Assembly (NCBI RefSeq): GCF_002967715.1
Contig: NZ_PUIA01000016.1
Coordinates: 868,001 to 932,000 of the forward strand
Direction of reading: 5' to 3'
Origin: Blastopirellula marina
GTDB taxonomy: Bacteria; Planctomycetota; Planctomycetia; Pirellulales; Pirellulaceae
DNA length: 64,000 bases
The first letter of the stretch is position 1. Each line of letters begins with the position of its first letter. Positions 61,049 through 64,000 of the stretch are shown here, in pieces. Made by a program: the position numbers and the translations under genes. A model generated the notes under the pieces. That model searched no databases. It was not told the DNA's origin and worked only from the letters and a program-made list of their open reading frames with translations.

Positions 61049-62272
61049 TTAGCTTCCGAAGCGGCGTTTGAGTCGATAGGCCATCTTTCGCACCGCGGCT
61101 GCGCTTTCGCGGTTCCTGATTCGCTCGCCTAGTGGCGTGTCGTCAGGCGTGAAGAACATCACGCCGCTAAGCTTCGCGCTGGCACCTGGCAGTTTTTGGA
61201 TGATCGTTTCCAATTTCTGCTCGAGCTTCGCCAGTTCTTCGGGGGCGTCGGCGTCGGTAACGGGATGATCGACCAGAACGAAATCTGGGCGGGTACGTTC
61301 GCCGCCGTTGTCCGTGTGAACCATGCCCACGAATTGATCGTGAATCGACTTGGCCTCGATCACGATGCCGCTAGATTGGCTCCCGTCGATCGTCGGAAGC
61401 TGTATTCGGTTCCTCTGCCACCTAATGCGAGTCGACTTTCCACGGTACGTTTGTAGATTTCTCGCATTGTTGCCGATCGCCCTACGAAGTGGCTTGCATA
61501 CCTCCGGAAAGTCTCTTGCGAGTCGATCGTTGCTGGTTAGTCCGTACTTGATTTCGTTTAGAATTTCCTCTGCCGCTTCGTTTGATCGCGCCACGATAAC
61601 GATATATTTCGATCGCCCATAAAGAGCTTCGTCAATTGCTGCGATGGCACATTGAGTCGTTACCCCGCGGCCTCTCCGCCCGAGCTGAAACACCAGGCGT
61701 TTTATATGGCCCTTAGCTTCATCGACGCCAACAGCGGTGTTGATTTGTGCGGCCTGCCAGGTGTTACACCGCTCAGGGAAATATCGCTGGCAGAATCGCT
61801 TGAAGCTATTGGCCGCGCTGGATCGGCCTTCCGGGTCGGCGATCGGTGGCAGCTCGCCGAGTTCGTGTGGGTTCGAGGCCTTCGCCTCATCTTTCGGCGG
61901 CTCGTCTTCCTCGCACTCGCACGGCGGCCGATAAATCTTGACGGTTCGCGGCGGTCGTGAATCTCGATATTGAACTTCAGTCGAGAACTGATCGGCCATC
62001 AGTTCGCCCTCCCTGCCCACGCCGAGTTCGAGCGTGCGGAGGTGCCGTTCGATGTCCTCGCTAACGGCCGCCATGGTGTTGATTGCCGATTCCAATTGCC
62101 GCAGATGCCAAAGCCGGCTGTAAATCTCGTAGGCGAACGGCAGGCCGTGCACCTGGTTGATTAGCTCCCAATCCTGCGGCGTGAGAATCGCTCGCACGCG
62201 GCTTGCGTCGAATGTGGTCAAGTGCAGCGCATCGAAAAACGCCTGCGTGGCTTCGTTGGTCGCGTTGGCCAT
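61049..62272 (-). CDS. Degenerate terminase-like ATPase, prophage
   Basis: 407 residues. Residues 138-395 align throughout with the ATPase domain of the terminase at 55915 (LGELPPIADPEGR against IGEIPKVADPER, DRLARDFPEVCKPLRRAIGNN against DLLAEDFPEVCFPVRALEG, LPTIDGSQSSGIVI against LPTIKGSQSSGVTI). Walker A, however, is QLGRRGRGVTTQ with V204 where the essential lysine should be, and Walker B reads FVLVDHPVTD (D335-H336 in place of D-D). No nuclease domain. Residues 1-110 are helical and distinct. A catalytically dead partner or regulator of packaging is the simplest idea. The start ATG follows a GACCGACC box by one base. Confidence 0.72.
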   Translation of the reverse strand: MANATNEATQAFFDALHLTTFDASRVRAILTPQDWELINQVHGLPFAYEIYSRLWHLRQLESAINTMAAVSEDIERHLRTLELGVGREGELMADQFSTEVQYRDSRPPRTVKIYRPPCECEEDEPPKDEAKASNPHELGELPPIADPEGRSSAANSFKRFCQRYFPERCNTWQAAQINTAVGVDEAKGHIKRLVFQLGRRGRGVTTQCAIAAIDEALYGRSKYIVIVARSNEAAEEILNEIKYGLTSNDRLARDFPEVCKPLRRAIGNNARNLQTYRGKSTRIRWQRNRIQLPTIDGSQSSGIVIEAKSIHDQFVGMVHTDNGGERTRPDFVLVDHPVTDADAPEELAKLEQKLETIIQKLPGASAKLSGVMFFTPDDTPLGERIRNRESAAAVRKMAYRLKRRFGS

Positions 62273-62273
62273 T

Positions 62274-62325
62274 GGTCGGTCTCGGAAACTTCGGCCAGCG
62301 GGGCGGCCGTCGGCATGGCCGCCCC
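62274..62325 (-). repeat. Prophage intergenic hairpin with GACCGACC box (copy 5)
   Basis: Stem GGGGCGGCC (62300-62308)/GGCCGCCCC (62317-62325), 9 bp perfect, loop GTCGGCAT; GGTCGGTC at 62274-62281, one base upstream of the terminase-like start codon on the minus strand. Confidence 0.6.
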
Positions 62326-62347
62326 GCGCCGGCAGTCGCGGGAATGG

Positions 62348-62803
62348 TTAGGAGTTTGAATTCGCTTCGATCTGTACGGCACCGTTCTTTGGCTTCGAGC
62401 CTTTGACGGTTAGGGCTTTGACTAGACCCTCTGCGGCTTCCTTGTCGGCATCGTCTACCTTGGGCAGCTTCTTTGCTTCGGATAGCTCCGCGATAAACTC
62501 GGCTCGCTTCTTCTTTCCGAGCTGCGAAAGCAGAAGGGCCGTGAGTTCGACGGTGTCGGGTTTCTGGTTATCGGCCATCGTTCCGTCGGCACCGATCACC
62601 AGGTTACCTTTGATTTCCTCGTGTACCGTCTTGCGGCCGATCTTGCCGCTAACGACAAGCGAGACGGCCGTGCTACCGGCAACCAGGTTCTCGCGATTGC
62701 CATTGCTCTTGCCGTGCTTTTCCAGAACGGCATAGAGCACGGCTTGCGGGTCAGACTTCGTTCTTGCCGGCCCGGTTGGCGCGGCCTTCGTGGCACTGGT
62801 CAT
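62348..62803 (-). CDS. Prophage hypothetical protein
   Basis: 151 residues. Short basic start, then a mixed domain (AVLYAVLEKHGKSNGNRENLVAGSTAVSLVVSGKIGRKTVHEEIKGNLVIGADGTM) and a helical Lys/Glu-rich region (TALLLSQLGKKKRAEFIAELSEAKKLPKVDDADKEAAEGLVKAL). A DNA- or protein-binding role is possible. No family recognised. First gene upstream of the terminase-like ATPase. Confidence 0.45.
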   Translation of the reverse strand: MTSATKAAPTGPARTKSDPQAVLYAVLEKHGKSNGNRENLVAGSTAVSLVVSGKIGRKTVHEEIKGNLVIGADGTMADNQKPDTVELTALLLSQLGKKKRAEFIAELSEAKKLPKVDDADKEAAEGLVKALTVKGSKPKNGAVQIEANSNS

Positions 62804-62936
62804 CAGGTCCCCTCAACATGAAAAGCACTGCTTGGCCATCCATGGCCCGGCCGTTCGGCATCTTGTAATTGATCTGAGACAGATTCAAAAATGCGACCCC
62901 GGCCCCGCATCCCTAGCGAAGCTGTGCCCGTAGGCT

Positions 62937-63239
62937 CTATTGCACGCCCGCCGTTCGGGCTTGCTTTTGTTTGGTTTGCACGTGGATATGCTCGAACGGG
63001 GCGAAGGCCTCAAATTCAATGCGGCCGTTCTCCGTTATGCGATCAATCCGCAACGCGTAACCAGGCAGGGGTTCGACTCGCTGGCCAGGTTGGATCATGT
63101 AGCCGAATGGTTGTCCATCGGCCGTGCCGATAACCTCCACTTCGCTTGCTGTGCCAATACGCTTAATCGCGATCGCGTTAAACAGCACTGGCCCCGCTTT
63201 GATGATGCCGCCGACTTTGAGATAGGAACGCTTGCCCAC
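62937..63239 (-). CDS. Small prophage hypothetical protein, first gene after the promoter
   Basis: 100 residues from a GTG (MGKRSYLKVGGIIKAGPVLFNAIAIKRIG) with GGAAGG nine bases upstream. Beta-rich with two glycine turns (GTASEVEVIGTADGQPFGYM). Unknown function. It is the first gene downstream of the sigma70-type promoter at 63356-63384. Confidence 0.5.
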   Translation of the reverse strand: MGKRSYLKVGGIIKAGPVLFNAIAIKRIGTASEVEVIGTADGQPFGYMIQPGQRVEPLPGYALRIDRITENGRIEFEAFAPFEHIHVQTKQKQARTAGVQ

Positions 63240-63355
63240 GTAAACGCCTTCCGTGCGTGTGAAGGCCCGCGGGCTAGGTCGGCCGAAAGAGAGCCGCGGG
63301 CGGTTGTCGGTGCCTAGCTTACCGGTAGACGCCTAATCGTGGCTCGTTCGCGGGC

Positions 63356-63384
63356 ATAATAGGTACTTTTCGGGGGGGCGTCAA
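63356..63384 (-). promoter_or_regulatory. Strong sigma70-type promoter of the prophage operon
   Basis: On the minus strand TTGACG (63384-63379), a 17-base spacer, and TATTAT (63361-63356): near-consensus in both hexamers and spacing. It stands in the 221-base gap between the genes ending at 63461 and starting at 63239, aimed at the packaging and head genes. No repressor operator was recognised. Confidence 0.7.
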
Positions 63385-63460
63385 CTCATTTCACCGCAAA
63401 CCGAACCCCAGAGAGGCCGTCTCGTGCACGTTCGGCCCTCTTCGCGGCCTCTGAGGCCGG

Positions 63461-63838
63461 TTACCCGGACGGCGTATTCTGAGGCCCGCTAGCGGGCTTT
63501 TCGGCTTTGGCGGAAACTTCGTCGGCCGTAATGGCCCATTTCTGCCACCGCTGGTTATCGCGGGCCACTTCATCGGCCGGTTGCCAGGGGAAGTACAAGT
63601 AGGTGGCAGCCACGAACGGCCCGGTGTAGCCCCCTTTGCCGCTATCGATCATGCCGCGTAGTGGTTCCCCTTCGCGGCGGTAAACGTGAATCGATTCCCC
63701 GAGCCGCGGCACGTCTTCGAGCTGGTCGAGTGCGTCGACCTGGCCGCTTGCCCGGTCGATTACCACGCGAAGCAACAGCGGCGTTCTTCGCAAGCATAAG
63801 TGCGTGCCAGCGGCCGGGCCTTCGATAAATTCAATCAT
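63461..63838 (-). CDS. Prophage hypothetical protein
   Basis: About 125 residues from the ATG at 63838 (MIEFIEGPAAGTHLCLRRTPLLLRVVID), which overlaps the upstream stop (ATGA). Followed by a strand-rich middle (HVYRREGEPLRGMIDSGKGG) and a helical end (LYFPWQPADEVARDNQRWQKWAITADEV). Unknown function. Confidence 0.5.
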   Translation of the reverse strand: MIEFIEGPAAGTHLCLRRTPLLLRVVIDRASGQVDALDQLEDVPRLGESIHVYRREGEPLRGMIDSGKGGYTGPFVAATYLYFPWQPADEVARDNQRWQKWAITADEVSAKAEKPASGPQNTPSG

Positions 63839-64000
63839 TGCGGTCCTAGTCTCCGAATGACCGAAATTTCCAGGTCGGTAAGGTCCCATTCGGCCAGCAC
63901 GGCGTAGAGCGTGCCACCGATATGCTTCAAGAGAAACGGGTCGCGTGGTGGCTCGGTCGGGTTTCGGTCGTACCACTTTTCCACTTCCCAAAGAATGTGG
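63835..64000 (-). CDS. Prophage hypothetical protein, N-terminus beyond window edge
   Basis: The last 54 codons are visible: HILWEVEKWYDRNPTEPPRDPFLLKHIGGTLYAVLAEWDLTDLEISVIRRLG. The stop overlaps the next start by four bases. Too little is visible to name a family. Confidence 0.5.
   Translation of the reverse strand, partial: HILWEVEKWYDRNPTEPPRDPFLLKHIGGTLYAVLAEWDLTDLEISVIRRLGPQ

Overview
The window looks like a planctomycete chromosome (Pirellulaceae type, a Blastopirellula/Bremerella-like marine bacterium) that ends inside a large prophage. Pointers to this lineage are the sulfatase with a planctomycete-style signal peptide, the DUF1559 pilin-like protein with its partner lipoprotein, small membrane proteins opening with the N-P-Y-x-S-P motif, the intergenic CCCTC...GAGGG repeat, lpxB (so an outer membrane) and moderately high GC. 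No species can be fixed from the sequence alone.

Layout. 1-12.6 kb is ordinary chromosome: lpxB (cut by the left edge) with a GT2-like gene, a DUF420 membrane protein, a sulfatase, a lactate/malate dehydrogenase-family enzyme, a DcaP-like porin, a cupin, an exported PIG-L deacetylase, an exported alpha/beta hydrolase, an Imm11-like protein and an exported GH144-type glucanase. 12.6-17.7 kb is an AT-richer accessory island: a methyltransferase, a dead IS element with both inverted repeats, a small membrane protein, and a three-gene cassette pairing a DEDDh exonuclease with a PD-(D/E)XK-like protein. 17.7-35 kb returns to core functions: leuA with a complete attenuator (promoter, Leu-rich leader peptide, terminator), several conserved small proteins, a 7Fe ferredoxin, DUF1559, leuB, an SDR, a STAS protein overlapping a PilB/GspE-type ATPase, a methionine-salvage operon (mtnB-mtnD-mtnC) and miaE.

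About 35.5-64 kb is a tailed (siphovirus-like) prophage, transcribed almost entirely on the minus strand and running past the right edge. Its inner end carries the 3' half of a tRNA-Asp(GTC), the expected scar of integration into a tRNA gene. In transcription order (right to left) it has early small genes, a strong sigma70-type promoter, a degenerate terminase-like ATPase, a secreted trypsin-like protease with a collagen-like stretch, the large terminase with a histone-H1-like tail, a small gpW-position protein, portal, protease/scaffold, major capsid, head-tail genes, a tail terminator duplicated in tandem, tail tube, a G/GT-type tail chaperone pair in two frames, tape measure, tail-tip genes, and then a cargo block (response regulator, hydrolase, exported nuclease-like protein, DNA methyltransferase) next to the attachment site. 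The integrase and repressor are not in view.

The strongest observations are the leuA attenuator, the nuclease cassette at 15.5-17.7 kb, the prophage's second terminase-like ATPase that has lost its Walker lysine, the histone-like tails beside the packaging genes, the protease with collagen-like and DERF repeats, and a hairpin-plus-GACCGACC element repeated in the prophage's intergenic gaps. All family calls come from reading motifs; no database search was run.
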